From DP-36 sp036004365 (GTDB taxonomy: Bacteria; Desulfobacterota; Binatia; UBA9968), in NCBI GenBank assembly GCA_036004365.1, contig DASYRN010000030.1, positions 17,681 through 81,680 on the forward strand: a stretch of DNA of 64,000 nt, read 5' to 3'. The notes beneath the pieces are model-generated. The model was not told the origin of the DNA and did no database searches. It was given only the letters and a program-made list of their open reading frames with translations. The stretch's first letter is position 1; each line of letters opens with the position of its first letter. Shown in pieces: positions 1 through 7,467 of the stretch. The position numbers and the translations under genes were made by a program.

Positions 1-198
1 GATGATGTCCAGCAATTTTGCCTCAGCGCTGTTTTTAGCGATAAGGCTGAGAGCCCGATGTCCCTAGCGGAGGCCGAGCGAGAGGCGATCCAAAGAGCGC
101 TGGCGGCGACTGGCGGCAACAAAACTCAGGCTGCCCGGATTTTGGGCATCACCCCTAAAACCTTGAACGCTAAAATGGCCCTTTATCGCAGCAAGTAA
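1..198 (+). CDS. C-terminal end of a sigma-54-dependent (NtrC-type) response regulator, partial
   Basis: The reading frame is open from base 1 and ends at TAA 196-198, leaving the last 65 residues of a protein that starts upstream. It contains a Fis-type helix-turn-helix: an acidic start (SLAEAEREAIQRAL), then TGGNKTQAARILGI and a recognition helix TPKTLNAKMALY. This arrangement is the DNA-binding end of NtrC-family enhancer-binding activators, which work with sigma-54. The receiver and AAA+ domains would lie outside the window, so the family is inferred from the HTH only. The usual signature is TLYRKLK; here it is TLNAKMALY, a normal variation. Confidence 0.8.
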   Translation, partial: DDVQQFCLSAVFSDKAESPMSLAEAEREAIQRALAATGGNKTQAARILGITPKTLNAKMALYRSK

Positions 199-373
199 TT
201 TCTTCCCGATCCGGTACTTTTTTACTCGCCTTTATTTTCCTACTTTTCTATAACCCTCTAATTTTCCTGAAGGTTTGAGCTGGCATCGTCGTTGCTCCTT
301 TGCCGGATCGGCCACAGAGCCTAGTCGACCGAAGGTTATGGAGTCCGCGTATAAAATCCAGGAGGAGGATGTC

Positions 374-691
374 GTGAAATCGAATCACTGTGCCCGGATT
401 CTGGCCATATTGAATGCCATGTTGATTTGCTTCTCCAGCGCCTCTGTCGAAGCAGGACAAAGCAAGGAAGAAACAAAGCAGGCTGAAGAACAAGCGACTT
501 CTAACGCGAGCAGCAATGAGGTCGAGAACAGGAACACTCAGTGGTCGGCAGATCCCGAGCGAGGCTGGGTGCGCGCTGATGAGCGCCCCGATCTCCATGA
601 TCAAGGTGAGTCCGTCGGGAAGGCAAATCCTAGCAAGGGAAAACAGAAGGGTAACCCAAAGAGCAAACCGAGTGATGCATCAACCAAATAA
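374..691 (+). CDS. Small secreted hydrophilic protein, unknown function
   Basis: A GTG start at 374 is chosen because a strong GGAGGAGG sits 7 nt upstream and the product then begins with a classic signal peptide (basic KSNHCAR, hydrophobic ILAILNAMLICFSSASVEA). The frame is also open upstream to 275 but lacks a Shine-Dalgarno there. The mature ~80 residues are very polar, rich in Glu, Gln, Ser, Asn and Lys, with a Lys/Gly/Pro/Ser C-terminal tail (NPSKGKQKGNPKSKPS) typical of disordered secreted proteins. It begins a cluster of five small envelope proteins, each with its own strong ribosome site. I do not recognise the family. Confidence 0.55.
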   Translation: MKSNHCARILAILNAMLICFSSASVEAGQSKEETKQAEEQATSNASSNEVENRNTQWSADPERGWVRADERPDLHDQGESVGKANPSKGKQKGNPKSKPSDASTK

Positions 692-739
692 CCCGAGGAA
701 CATCAAGGGAGCTAATGAGAGAAAAGGAGGTATGAAAAA

Positions 740-1093
740 ATGGACGGGAATCGAAAATTCATGAGTAGGACTGCTGGGGTTTTGCTTGGAGCAGCGCTTT
801 TTCTTACAGGTTGCGCTGGTGGACCCCTCACCACGCGCGAAAAAGGGGCCGGGATTGGTACTCTGGGAGGAGCCGCTGCTGGCGGAATCATCGGTAGCGC
901 GGTCGGACGTCCGGCGGCGGGCGCTCTGATCGGTGGAGCGCTGGGTCTAGGTGCTGGGGCGCTTGTCGGGGACCAATTGCAAGGCCAGGAGATCCAGAAC
1001 GAGCGCCAGGATCACGAGATTCGAAGGAACCAGGCCGAGCTTAACCGCCAGCGGCAGGAAATGGACCGCTTAAGACGGCAAGGGGAGTATTAA
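740..1093 (+). CDS. Glycine-zipper outer-membrane lipoprotein
   Basis: The 117-residue product has a signal peptide with lipobox LTGC (Cys about residue 25), then a Gly-zipper segment (GAGIGTLGGAAAGGIIGSAVGRPAAGALIGGALGLGAGALVGD region, roughly residues 36-78), and a charged coiled-coil tail rich in Gln, Arg and Glu. This is the layout of YMGG/OmpA-like Gly-zipper lipoproteins that insert in the outer membrane. AGGAGG at 725-730 is correctly spaced for ATG 740; an internal ATG at 761 is an alternative. A paralogue with the same architecture lies at 1760-2086, suggesting a local duplication. Confidence 0.75.
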   Translation: MDGNRKFMSRTAGVLLGAALFLTGCAGGPLTTREKGAGIGTLGGAAAGGIIGSAVGRPAAGALIGGALGLGAGALVGDQLQGQEIQNERQDHEIRRNQAELNRQRQEMDRLRRQGEY

Positions 1094-1122
1094 CCGAAAT
1101 CTCATCGAAAGGAGACCTTGAC

Positions 1123-1353
1123 ATGAAAAGATCTGCTCTGACCTTGATCCTTGCGACTGTTGGCCTGTGGGGATGCAGTCCACAGTTCTGGGGAGGTGCC
1201 GCGACCGGAGCTCTGGCGACGGGCGCCGGTTATGAAATTCAGGCGAACCGTCAGATGAACAAGCTGGAAGACGATTACAGGAGTGGGAGGATTGATCGTC
1301 GGGAATACGAGGTCCGCAAAAGTCAAATTGAGAAGGGTTCGATCATTTATTAG
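1123..1353 (+). CDS. Small lipoprotein with a short charged C-terminal (SHOCT-like) motif
   Basis: 76 residues: signal peptide with lipobox LWGC (Cys 18), a short Gly/Ala segment (WGGAATGALATGAGYEI), then a hydrophilic end with LEDDYRSGRIDRREYEVRKSQIEKG. The latter resembles the short 'LkeLyeaGlIteeEFeakKakll' (SHOCT-like) motif that regulates or oligomerises small proteins; that resemblance is inference. GAAAGGAGA precedes the ATG. It sits between two Gly-zipper lipoproteins and is probably cotranscribed with them. Confidence 0.65.
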   Translation: MKRSALTLILATVGLWGCSPQFWGGAATGALATGAGYEIQANRQMNKLEDDYRSGRIDRREYEVRKSQIEKGSIIY

Positions 1354-1383
1354 AGAAACATAAACCGGAAGGAGGTAAAAGCG

Positions 1384-1683
1384 ATGAGAGAGAAAGTCTT
1401 ATGGTTTGTAAGCGGAACAGTTGTCTCCTTTTTGGTGTTTCTGTTTTTAGGCGGGCTCTATACGATCACGCCGCCGAATGGGCCTGTGGATACCGCGTAC
1501 AAGATGAACCGGATAACAGGAAGGGTATGGATGGTTAAAACCTACACGAAGCAGGTGGGACCGATTCGGGTCGTTACGGCCCGGCAGGCGGACGTCGAGA
1601 AGACCAAGGAACTCAAGGAGTCCGATATCCCGGCGGTAGCGATGCAGGATGAACAGTTAGCGTCGCGCAGCCGGCGTAGGTAA
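1384..1683 (+). CDS. Small single-pass membrane protein, unknown function
   Basis: 99 residues starting MREKVLWFVSGTVVSFLVFLFLGGLYTI: one N-terminal membrane helix (about 6-28) followed by a soluble domain and an Arg-rich end (SRSRRR). The segment YKMNRITGRVWMVKTY resembles the 'xxDrxTGrvwrv' motif seen in many small conserved membrane proteins of unknown function. A strong GGAAGGAGG precedes ATG 1384. Its position within the lipoprotein cluster suggests an envelope role. Confidence 0.6.
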   Translation: MREKVLWFVSGTVVSFLVFLFLGGLYTITPPNGPVDTAYKMNRITGRVWMVKTYTKQVGPIRVVTARQADVEKTKELKESDIPAVAMQDEQLASRSRRR

Positions 1684-1759
1684 GGTGGCGCGAAGCAACA
1701 ACGGCGCACGCACAAAGGCGCTAACCGTCACTGATTTTAGAATGAAAGGAGGTTGGTTT

Positions 1760-2086
1760 ATGAGGAAAACTTGGTTCATACCTGTTTTGGCTGTTTTAAT
1801 GTTAACCGTGGTCGGCTGTTCGCGCCCACTCACCCAGAGAGAGGAGGGTGGCCTGATCGGAGGTTTCATTGGTGCGGGTAGCGGCGCGATCATCGGCAGC
1901 ACCGTCGGGCATGCGGCCGCTGGCGCAGCTATCGGCGGACCGATTGGACTCATCGCGGGTGCCCTCATTGGCGACCAGATGATGAGCCAGGCGAGTTACA
2001 CGCAACGCAGCGACTCTAATCAAGCCGAATTAGAACGGCTGAGAAGAGAAAACAGACGCTTGCGAGAGCAGCGGGCAGAGTGGTAG
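1760..2086 (+). CDS. Glycine-zipper outer-membrane lipoprotein (paralogue of the one at 740)
   Basis: ATG 1760 is preferred because AAAGGAGG lies at 1746-1752 and the product then starts with a signal peptide and lipobox VVGC; the frame is open upstream to 1685 without a ribosome site. After the Cys comes SRPLTQREEGGLIGG, a Gly-zipper (GAGSGAIIGSTVGHAAAGAAIGGPIGLIAGALIGDQM) and a charged coiled-coil end. Both paralogues share the pattern 'PLTxREkGxxIGxxxGaxxGaiIGSxVGxxaAGAxIGGxxGLxxGALxGDQ'. Last gene of the small envelope cluster. Confidence 0.75.
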   Translation: MRKTWFIPVLAVLMLTVVGCSRPLTQREEGGLIGGFIGAGSGAIIGSTVGHAAAGAAIGGPIGLIAGALIGDQMMSQASYTQRSDSNQAELERLRRENRRLREQRAEW

Positions 2087-2161
2087 CGGGGTTACGGCTC
2101 CGTTGCGAAACGTGTATAGTAGAGAGAAGCAGGGGAGCCTGCTCCTCGGCGCGAGCCAAGG

Positions 2162-2188
2162 GGCCTCTGCTTGTCTCTTTCAGAGGCC
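2162..2188. other. Hairpin in the 250-bp spacer after the lipoprotein cluster
   Basis: Perfect 8-bp inverted repeat GGCCTCTG / CAGAGGCC with an 11-nt loop, 75 bp after the last lipoprotein gene. There is no U-run after it, so it is not a canonical intrinsic terminator, but it could end or stabilise the lipoprotein transcript. The rest of 2087-2336 holds only the GAGGAGGGG ribosome site of the following gene. Confidence 0.45.
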
Positions 2189-2336
2189 GCCAATCTCTTA
2201 GTTTCACTTCCCTCGAGGCACTTCTTCCGAGGAACCAAACTTCTTTACGTAGAATCTACTTGGAATTGACTTAGCCAACCTTTTACGCATATTCTCTCTT
2301 CCGCCGGATTTCAAATATTCACTCGAGGAGGGGAAT

Positions 2337-3344
2337 ATGAAGGTCATCGACGCCGACGGACACATTGTCGAGAGAGATCGCGATATCCGAGCCCATCTGC
2401 CCGAGCCGTACTGCAACCGCCGCGGTCCCCTTATTCCGTCGGACGGATTGGACACCAGCATGGGAGGGCGCCTCGGCGGGCTTGAAGATAACGACCTACC
2501 GACCCGCCTCAGAGATATGGATCAAGAGGGAATCGATGTCTCGGTTCTTTTTCCTACCAGTAGCTTCTCCCTGATCAGCTTCGTCGAAAGTAACTATGCC
2601 ATTGCCTACGCGCGCGCCTACAACAATTTCATTTCCGATATCTGCAGGCAGAGCCCTCGTCTCAAAGGGATCGCGCTGGTCCCTTTTCAGGATGTGAGAG
2701 CCGCCGTGGATGAGGTCGACCGGGCCATCACCAAGCTTGGACTAGCCGCGGTCGCTGTGGCTTCCCAGGGAATGAAGGAGCATTTGGGCTCAGAGAAATT
2801 TTGGCCGATCTATGATGAGATCCAGCGCCTCAATGTCCCCTTTTGTGTCCATAACCGGCGCCAGGGGCCTGCCGGAGAGCAGCGCTTCGACAGTTTTCTC
2901 TACATGCATACGATTGGCCGGCCCGTGGAGACGTTTATTCAGTTCGCGGGGCTCATCTACGGCGGCGTAGCGGAGAGATTTGCTAAGCTGAGAATCGGCT
3001 TCCTCGAGTGTGGGGTCGGTTGGGTTCCCTACTGGATGGAGCGCATGGATGAGGAATGGGAAAAGCGGGGAAAGCTGGAAGCCCCTTTGTGCAAGAGGAA
3101 GCCCAGCGAATATGTCATCCACGGCAATTGGTTTTTCGCTGCAGAGCCGGAAGAGGGAATGCTTCCCTACGTCATCGAGCGCATCGGAGAGGATAAAATT
3201 CTCTTCGCCTCTGACTATCCCCACTGGGATGGGATCTTTCCCCACGTGGTTTCCACTATTCGAGGGAGGAAAGACATTTCGGAGAGCGCTAAAGAAAAGC
3301 TCTTAGGCCGCAACGCCGAAAGGTTTTACGGCTGGGCACAGTGA
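2337..3344 (+). CDS. Amidohydrolase-2 / ACMSD-like metal-dependent hydrolase
   Basis: 335 residues, TIM-barrel amidohydrolase of the amidohydrolase_2 family (ACMSD, gamma-resorcylate decarboxylase relatives). It begins MKVIDADGHIVE, the family variant of the first metal motif, and ends with ILFASDYPHWDG, carrying the conserved late Asp. A histidine in FCVHNRR is at the usual strand-5 position. GAGGAGGGG precedes the ATG by the expected distance. Members with this IDADGHIVE start decarboxylate or hydrolyse aromatic or heterocyclic acids; the substrate cannot be told from sequence. Stands as a single gene. Confidence 0.85.
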   Translation: MKVIDADGHIVERDRDIRAHLPEPYCNRRGPLIPSDGLDTSMGGRLGGLEDNDLPTRLRDMDQEGIDVSVLFPTSSFSLISFVESNYAIAYARAYNNFISDICRQSPRLKGIALVPFQDVRAAVDEVDRAITKLGLAAVAVASQGMKEHLGSEKFWPIYDEIQRLNVPFCVHNRRQGPAGEQRFDSFLYMHTIGRPVETFIQFAGLIYGGVAERFAKLRIGFLECGVGWVPYWMERMDEEWEKRGKLEAPLCKRKPSEYVIHGNWFFAAEPEEGMLPYVIERIGEDKILFASDYPHWDGIFPHVVSTIRGRKDISESAKEKLLGRNAERFYGWAQ

Positions 3345-3371
3345 GAAAGAACGGGCGCTGTAGAGGCGAAC

Positions 3372-3947
3372 TTACGGTACCTTCCATAGATAGATAAAAT
3401 GCGTGTGATACCAGCCGCCGTCCATTTTTTCCACTTTAATGGGAATCCAGCCGTCGATGCCAAAATCATGGGAGACCACACGGGAGCCGGATCTTAACTG
3501 CCGATCAAAGATCGGCCGAAGTTTGGCGTTGAATTCGGGAAGCATGTACAAGGTCACCACGCTTGCGGGCGAGACGTCGACGGTGAGGGCATCCTGCTCG
3601 CGGAACTCTACTAAGTGATCGACTCCCTCATCCTTTGCCTTTGCCCGAGAGCGCTGGACTAAATCAGGATCGATCTCAACCCCTACCGCCTTAACTCCGT
3701 ATTTCTTTGCCGCCCTGATGACGACCCGCCCGTCGCCACTTCCCAAGTCGTAAAGAACATCTCCCCTTTTGACCTCCGCTAGCTCAAGCATGCGGTCAAC
3801 CACTTCGGGAGGAGTCGGGACAAATGGGACTTCACCCGCAGTCCAAATCGTGGAACAGCCGGCGAATAATAGAAGGGCTAAGACCGTGGTCAGCTTGTAG
3901 TTTTCAGTTTCGAGTTTCAGGTTTCTAGTTTCTGGCACCGAAGTCAT
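3372..3947 (-). CDS. SAM-dependent methyltransferase with N-terminal lipoprotein-like signal
   Basis: 191 residues. Residues about 57-90 carry the class I SAM-binding motif I (VLYDLGSGDGRVVIRAA) and acidic motif II (AVGVEID). An N-terminal hydrophobic stretch with lipobox FAGC suggests an anchored periplasmic or lipoprotein form, unusual for a SAM enzyme. The very N-terminus (SVPETRNLKLETENYKL) is encoded by the low-complexity repeat at 3895-3945 and may not be the true start; a later start near the hydrophobic segment is possible. Substrate unknown. Similar small proteins with this pattern ('PTPPEVVDRMLELAxV') are common in environmental genomes. Confidence 0.75.
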   Translation of the reverse strand: MTSVPETRNLKLETENYKLTTVLALLLFAGCSTIWTAGEVPFVPTPPEVVDRMLELAEVKRGDVLYDLGSGDGRVVIRAAKKYGVKAVGVEIDPDLVQRSRAKAKDEGVDHLVEFREQDALTVDVSPASVVTLYMLPEFNAKLRPIFDRQLRSGSRVVSHDFGIDGWIPIKVEKMDGGWYHTHFIYLWKVP

Positions 3948-4055
3948 TTATACTTTGTTCCTGTGACGCGGTCTTTCGCAACATCAATGTGGGAAACGAC
4001 TTCCCCAACTGAAGTCTTCGCCGGATTAGCATACCATCCGGCGCCTCACAAGGTC

Positions 4056-4084
4056 TTGACACGGGCACGCCACCTGTTTATTTA
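4056..4084 (+). promoter_or_regulatory. Sigma-70 promoter of the isochorismatase/MetE-like operon
   Basis: TTGACA at 4056-4061, a 17-bp spacer and TATTTA at 4079-4084. Located 41 bp before the ATG of the downstream gene. The perfect -35 and ideal spacing make this one of the clearest promoters in the window. Confidence 0.65.
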
Positions 4085-4090
4085 GGTGGC
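4069..4090. promoter_or_regulatory. Inverted-repeat operator overlapping the -10 box
   Basis: GCCACCT at 4069-4075 and AGGTGGC at 4084-4090, perfect 7-bp arms separated by 8 bp, covering the promoter spacer and -10. The position is that of a repressor operator. An RNA hairpin at the extreme 5' end of the transcript is less likely because most of the repeat lies upstream of the expected start of transcription. Confidence 0.5.
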
Positions 4091-4124
4091 AACTCGTAAC
4101 GCGGGTCTAAGAAAGGAGCGAGCT

Positions 4125-4841
4125 ATGGCGATCTGGGATGATGTTCTTACACAACGCGACAAAGAGGTTTTCTCGAAGTCCGGTTACGGCAAGCGCGCGG
4201 GATTTGGTCAGCGGCCGGCTGTCTTGGTCATCGACATGAATTACAACTTCGTCGGCGACAAGCCTGAACCGATTCTCAAGTCGATCGAGCGATTCCGTAA
4301 TAGCTGCGGCGAAGAGGGATGGGAAGGGGTCTACCGCATTCGTGAGCTTCTCGAGGAGGCGCGGAAGAAGAAACTGCCGAGCTTTTACACAACGGGCCAT
4401 GAGGGTGGGAGCTCCATGTCTTTCGGTCGCTGGCACGGGAAAAACAGCCGGGGCTCGGAGGACATGAGTGGTGCCTGGGCGAAGGGAAACGAAATCATAG
4501 CGGAGATAGCGCCGCAAGACGGTGATGTGGTCATCCGGAAGCAAAAGCCAAGCCCGTTTTTTGGAACTCCGCTGATCAGCATGCTCAATGAAGTGCATGC
4601 CGATACCGTGCTGGTCACGGGCTGCACCACCAGCGGCTGCGTTCGAGCAGGCGTGATCGATGCCTTCTCTTATAATTTTCGCGTCTGCGTTGTCGAGGAG
4701 TGTGTTTTCGACCGTGGTCAAGCCTCGCATAAGATCAACCTCTTCGACATGAACGCAAAATACGCCGACGTCATTTCTTTGAAAGAGGCCGTAGAATACA
4801 TCCAAAGCCTGCCGGATAATCTCTACGCCCCAGCGCTGTAA
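4125..4841 (+). CDS. Isochorismatase-family cysteine hydrolase
   Basis: 238 residues from ATG 4125, chosen because AAAGGAGCGA precedes it and the family starts here; the frame opens 13 codons earlier. The catalytic triad is visible: Asp in AVLVIDMNYNF, Lys in DVVIRKQKPSPFFGT and Cys in VLVTGCTTSGCVRAG. The length and the N-terminal GYGKRAGFGQRPAVLVID place it near N-carbamoylsarcosine amidase/nicotinamidase-like hydrolases rather than true isochorismatase. First gene of a probable operon with a MetE-like methyltransferase and a RidA-like protein. Confidence 0.88.
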   Translation: MAIWDDVLTQRDKEVFSKSGYGKRAGFGQRPAVLVIDMNYNFVGDKPEPILKSIERFRNSCGEEGWEGVYRIRELLEEARKKKLPSFYTTGHEGGSSMSFGRWHGKNSRGSEDMSGAWAKGNEIIAEIAPQDGDVVIRKQKPSPFFGTPLISMLNEVHADTVLVTGCTTSGCVRAGVIDAFSYNFRVCVVEECVFDRGQASHKINLFDMNAKYADVISLKEAVEYIQSLPDNLYAPAL

Positions 4842-4868
4842 TAAATTTTGAGTTGTGAGTGCTGAATC

Positions 4869-5972
4869 TTGATCACGGCTCATGCCGACGTCGTCGGAAG
4901 CCTGCTTAGGCCGCCGGAGCTTCTTGAGGCCCAAGACCAACTCGCGGCCGGGACCATCAGTCCCCAGCAGTTCAAGAGGATCGAAGATCGCGCCGTGGAC
5001 AGCGCCATCGCCTTGCAGGAAGAAGTCAACCTCCAAGTCGTGACCGATGGCGAGATGCGCCGGCAGTCTTTTCAAAGCCAGATGACCGCTGCGGTCAGCG
5101 GCTTTGGCGAATTCACCCTGGACGCCTTTCTCTGGGGCCATTGGTACGACGAAGAAGGAATTCACAGAACACCCCGGCCGCGTCGATTAGGCGTCGTCGC
5201 CAAGCTCGTCCGCCAGCACTACCTTTCAGTGGATGAATTCGTCTACCTGAAAACTAAAACCAACCACACAGCTAAAATCACGCTGCCGAGCCCTGGGCTG
5301 TGGGTTAACTTCTGGTCTGCCAAACATTCGAAGGCCGCTTACGCGACGCTTGATAGTTTTCTTGCCGACATCGTCCAAATCTTACGGGATGAGATCAAAG
5401 AATTGATTCGACTCGGTGCCACTTACATTCAATTAGACGCGCCTCACTATGGTCTCCTGCTTGACCCCAAGACGCGACGCTTTTATGAAAGGCAGGGCTG
5501 GCGCTTGGACCAGTGGCTTTCACTGGGAGTCGAATTAGACAACGCCGTGATGGAGGGCTTTCCTGGGGTCACGTTCGGCTTTCATGTTTGACGCGGGAAT
5601 CAAGGCAGCCGGTGGCTGTCCGAAGGCGGTTACGAACCTGTCAGTCGGCAGCTGTTTCGTAGGGTGAATGCGCAGCGGCTCCTGCTTGAATACGATGATG
5701 GCCGCTCTGGCTCGTTTGAGGCGCTTAAGGATGTACCGGAAGATAAGTTCGTGGTGTTGGGGTTGGTGACGACCAAGAGGGCGCGCTTGGAAAATATGGA
5801 GGAACTCAAGCAGAAGGTATCCGAGGCCGGCCGCTATGTTCCGTTGGAGAGGTTGGGGATCAGCCCCCAGTGCGGCTTTGCCTCCTCTATCATCGGGAAC
5901 AACATCTCTTTCGACGACCAGCGCTACAAGCTGAGACTTGTCGTAGACATCGCGCAGCAGATCTGGGGTTGA
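4869..5972 (+). CDS. MetE-family zinc methyltransferase with in-frame UGA at a zinc-ligand position (candidate selenoprotein)
   Basis: If TGA 5589-5591 is read through, the protein has 367 residues, a typical length for the short cobalamin-independent methionine synthase (MetE C-terminal-like) family. The barrel starts HADVVGSLLRP, has VVTDGEMRR, then IQLDAPHYG. Residues 236-244 read FGFHV-X-RGN, where family members have His-x-Cys-Arg-Gly-Asn: the stop replaces exactly the zinc Cys. Conserved sequence continues in the same frame (WLSEGGYEP, LLLEYDD, then the second zinc Cys in ISPQCGFAS). A SECIS-like hairpin follows the TGA. Start is TTG 4869, because an in-frame TGA at 4863 bars earlier starts. 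Alternative reading: a recent nonsense mutation. Methyl donor and acceptor are unknown; short homologues need not make methionine. Confidence 0.8.
5604..5620 (+). promoter_or_regulatory. Candidate bacterial SECIS stem-loop
   Basis: GGCAGCC (5604-5610), loop GGT (5611-5613), GGCTGTC (5614-5620): seven pairs including one G-U. The apical loop begins 19 nt after the TGA at 5589-5591 and starts with G, within what is known for bacterial SECIS elements (a small stem-loop shortly downstream of the UGA, with G/GU in the loop). It lies inside coding sequence, as bacterial SECIS elements do. It has not been folded by program here. Confidence 0.55.
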
Positions 5973-5996
5973 GAGAGTCTCGGTAAGGGGTTCATC

Positions 5997-6677
5997 ATGA
6001 CGAAGAAAATTTTCTCGTGGCTAGGGAAAGAATTTGTGACGCTTTGCTCTGAGGCTCAATCGGGTGCGACAGCGACGGAGCAAACACGGGATCTCCTCCT
6101 GGGCTTTGATGGCGAGCTCAAGGGGATGGGTCTTTCAGTAGAGAATACAGTCCGCACCCGGCTCTGGGGCAGAGATCGAGAAAGCAGGGATCTGGGAGGG
6201 ACGGAAAGGTTCAAGATCCTATCGGGCAGGGCTCGGTCAGCGAGTTCCAGCTACATCTCGCCCCTCCATTTCGATTCCGGCGCTCGCGTCGCTTTGGACC
6301 TTCTCGCTATGAGACCCTCGCAATCGGATGCTGAGAAAATTCTTAAGGAATATGACCCACCCATTGTTCCCCTGCGGTATCTGATCTACGATTCTGTCCT
6401 CTTTCTCTCCGGGGTGACGACCGTTCTTCCCGGGCTGGAAGATCAGGTGGCCAACATTCTGCCACGGATCTCAGCTTCTCTTACCGATGCGGGCAGCTCC
6501 TGGGATCGAGTGGTCAACGTTTCCTTCTATCTCCATAGAAGCCAGAAGGCCGAAACACTCCGAGAGTTATTCCGAAAAACGGTCCAAGCTAAGATTCCGA
6601 AATTGGAATACTCTTGGGTGGACGGATACTCCGCGGAGGGGAAGCTGATTGAGATCGAGACTACCGCTAAGTGCTAA
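5997..6677 (+). CDS. Tandem RidA/YjgF-like protein
   Basis: 226 residues made of two RidA-like halves. The first has ATEQTRDLLLGFDGELKGMGLSVENTVRTRLWGRD; the second has LFLSGVTTVLPGLEDQVANILPRISASLTDAGSSWDRVVNVSFYLHR, followed by a RidA-like PKLEYSWVDGYSAEGKLIEIE end. RidA proteins hydrolyse reactive enamine/imine intermediates; the usual catalytic Arg before the C-terminal beta strands is not obvious, so activity is uncertain. AAGGGG precedes ATG 5997, which is 24 bp after the MetE-like gene, so it is probably the third gene of that operon. Its end overlaps the convergent TSUP gene by 4 bp. Confidence 0.65.
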   Translation: MTKKIFSWLGKEFVTLCSEAQSGATATEQTRDLLLGFDGELKGMGLSVENTVRTRLWGRDRESRDLGGTERFKILSGRARSASSSYISPLHFDSGARVALDLLAMRPSQSDAEKILKEYDPPIVPLRYLIYDSVLFLSGVTTVLPGLEDQVANILPRISASLTDAGSSWDRVVNVSFYLHRSQKAETLRELFRKTVQAKIPKLEYSWVDGYSAEGKLIEIETTAKC

Positions 6678-7429
6678 GTCAGTCCCTGTCGCAGAGAGCG
6701 CACGAGCAGAACTACTCCGATCACAAACAGTACAAGAAGCAGACCGCGATTGAAAGTTTGCTGGTTGACACGGTCCTGGACCTTCAGTCCGACGTAAAAA
6801 CCCAGCAGGACAAACAAAGTGACCTCCAACGATAGGGTCAAGGTTGACCGATTGAAAAGGTTCCACGTTGACACGGCAACGAGCTGGCTTACTTTGGTGA
6901 CGATGAAGATCGTCGAAATGGATTTGATAAAATCCATCTTCTCTAGTTTGAGACCGTACAGATAAACCGCGAGCGCCGGGCCGGCCGCATTTGTCATCCC
7001 ATTCAAAAACCCCCCGATCACGCCCACCGCAGGGGAAAGAATGCCTTCGGCACGGGGCGAAATTTCGAAGTCAAAATGAAAAAGGGTCGACGAAACGAAG
7101 ATGAGCACCATCATGCCCAGGCAGAAATTGAGGATCCAGAGAGGTAGGGTAGCGAGAAACTTCGTCCCCAAGAAGACGCCGATGACGGTTAACAAGAGTA
7201 ACCAGGCAAATCGCCGGAGCACCGCAACGGGAAAATGGCCGCGAAAGACCTGAGCGATGTCCATGACGATGTTGGGAATAATTAAGATAGTGATGGCAGT
7301 GCGGATGTCCAACAGAAGCGCAACCATCGGGGTGGCGATCAGCGGAAACCCCAGGCCGGTCGTCCCTTTGACGAAAGCAGCGAGCAGCAGGGCTGCGGCG
7401 ACGAGGATCGTTGTCTGATCGTAGGGCAC
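6674..7429 (-). CDS. TSUP-family (TauE/SafE) membrane permease
   Basis: 251 residues, about eight hydrophobic segments, with the repeated TauE/SafE pattern: AAFVKGTTGLGFPLIATPMVALL near the N-terminus and GVIGGFLNGMTNAAGPALAVYLYGL in the middle. These proteins export or import sulfite, sulfoacetate, sulfonates or other small organic anions. No solute-specific partner is adjacent, so the substrate is unknown. It converges on the RidA-like gene and is divergent from the following methyltransferase (38 bp apart). Confidence 0.85.
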   Translation of the reverse strand: MPYDQTTILVAAALLLAAFVKGTTGLGFPLIATPMVALLLDIRTAITILIIPNIVMDIAQVFRGHFPVAVLRRFAWLLLLTVIGVFLGTKFLATLPLWILNFCLGMMVLIFVSSTLFHFDFEISPRAEGILSPAVGVIGGFLNGMTNAAGPALAVYLYGLKLEKMDFIKSISTIFIVTKVSQLVAVSTWNLFNRSTLTLSLEVTLFVLLGFYVGLKVQDRVNQQTFNRGLLLVLFVIGVVLLVRSLRQGLT

Positions 7430-7467
7430 TGTTGGAAACTCCTTAAAGATAGAGTAACGTCCTGGAC

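Noticed and set aside
4107..5165. 352-codon open frame antisense to the isochorismatase and MetE-like genes
   Set aside because: It is antisense to two genes with clear motifs; no ribosome site or family pattern.
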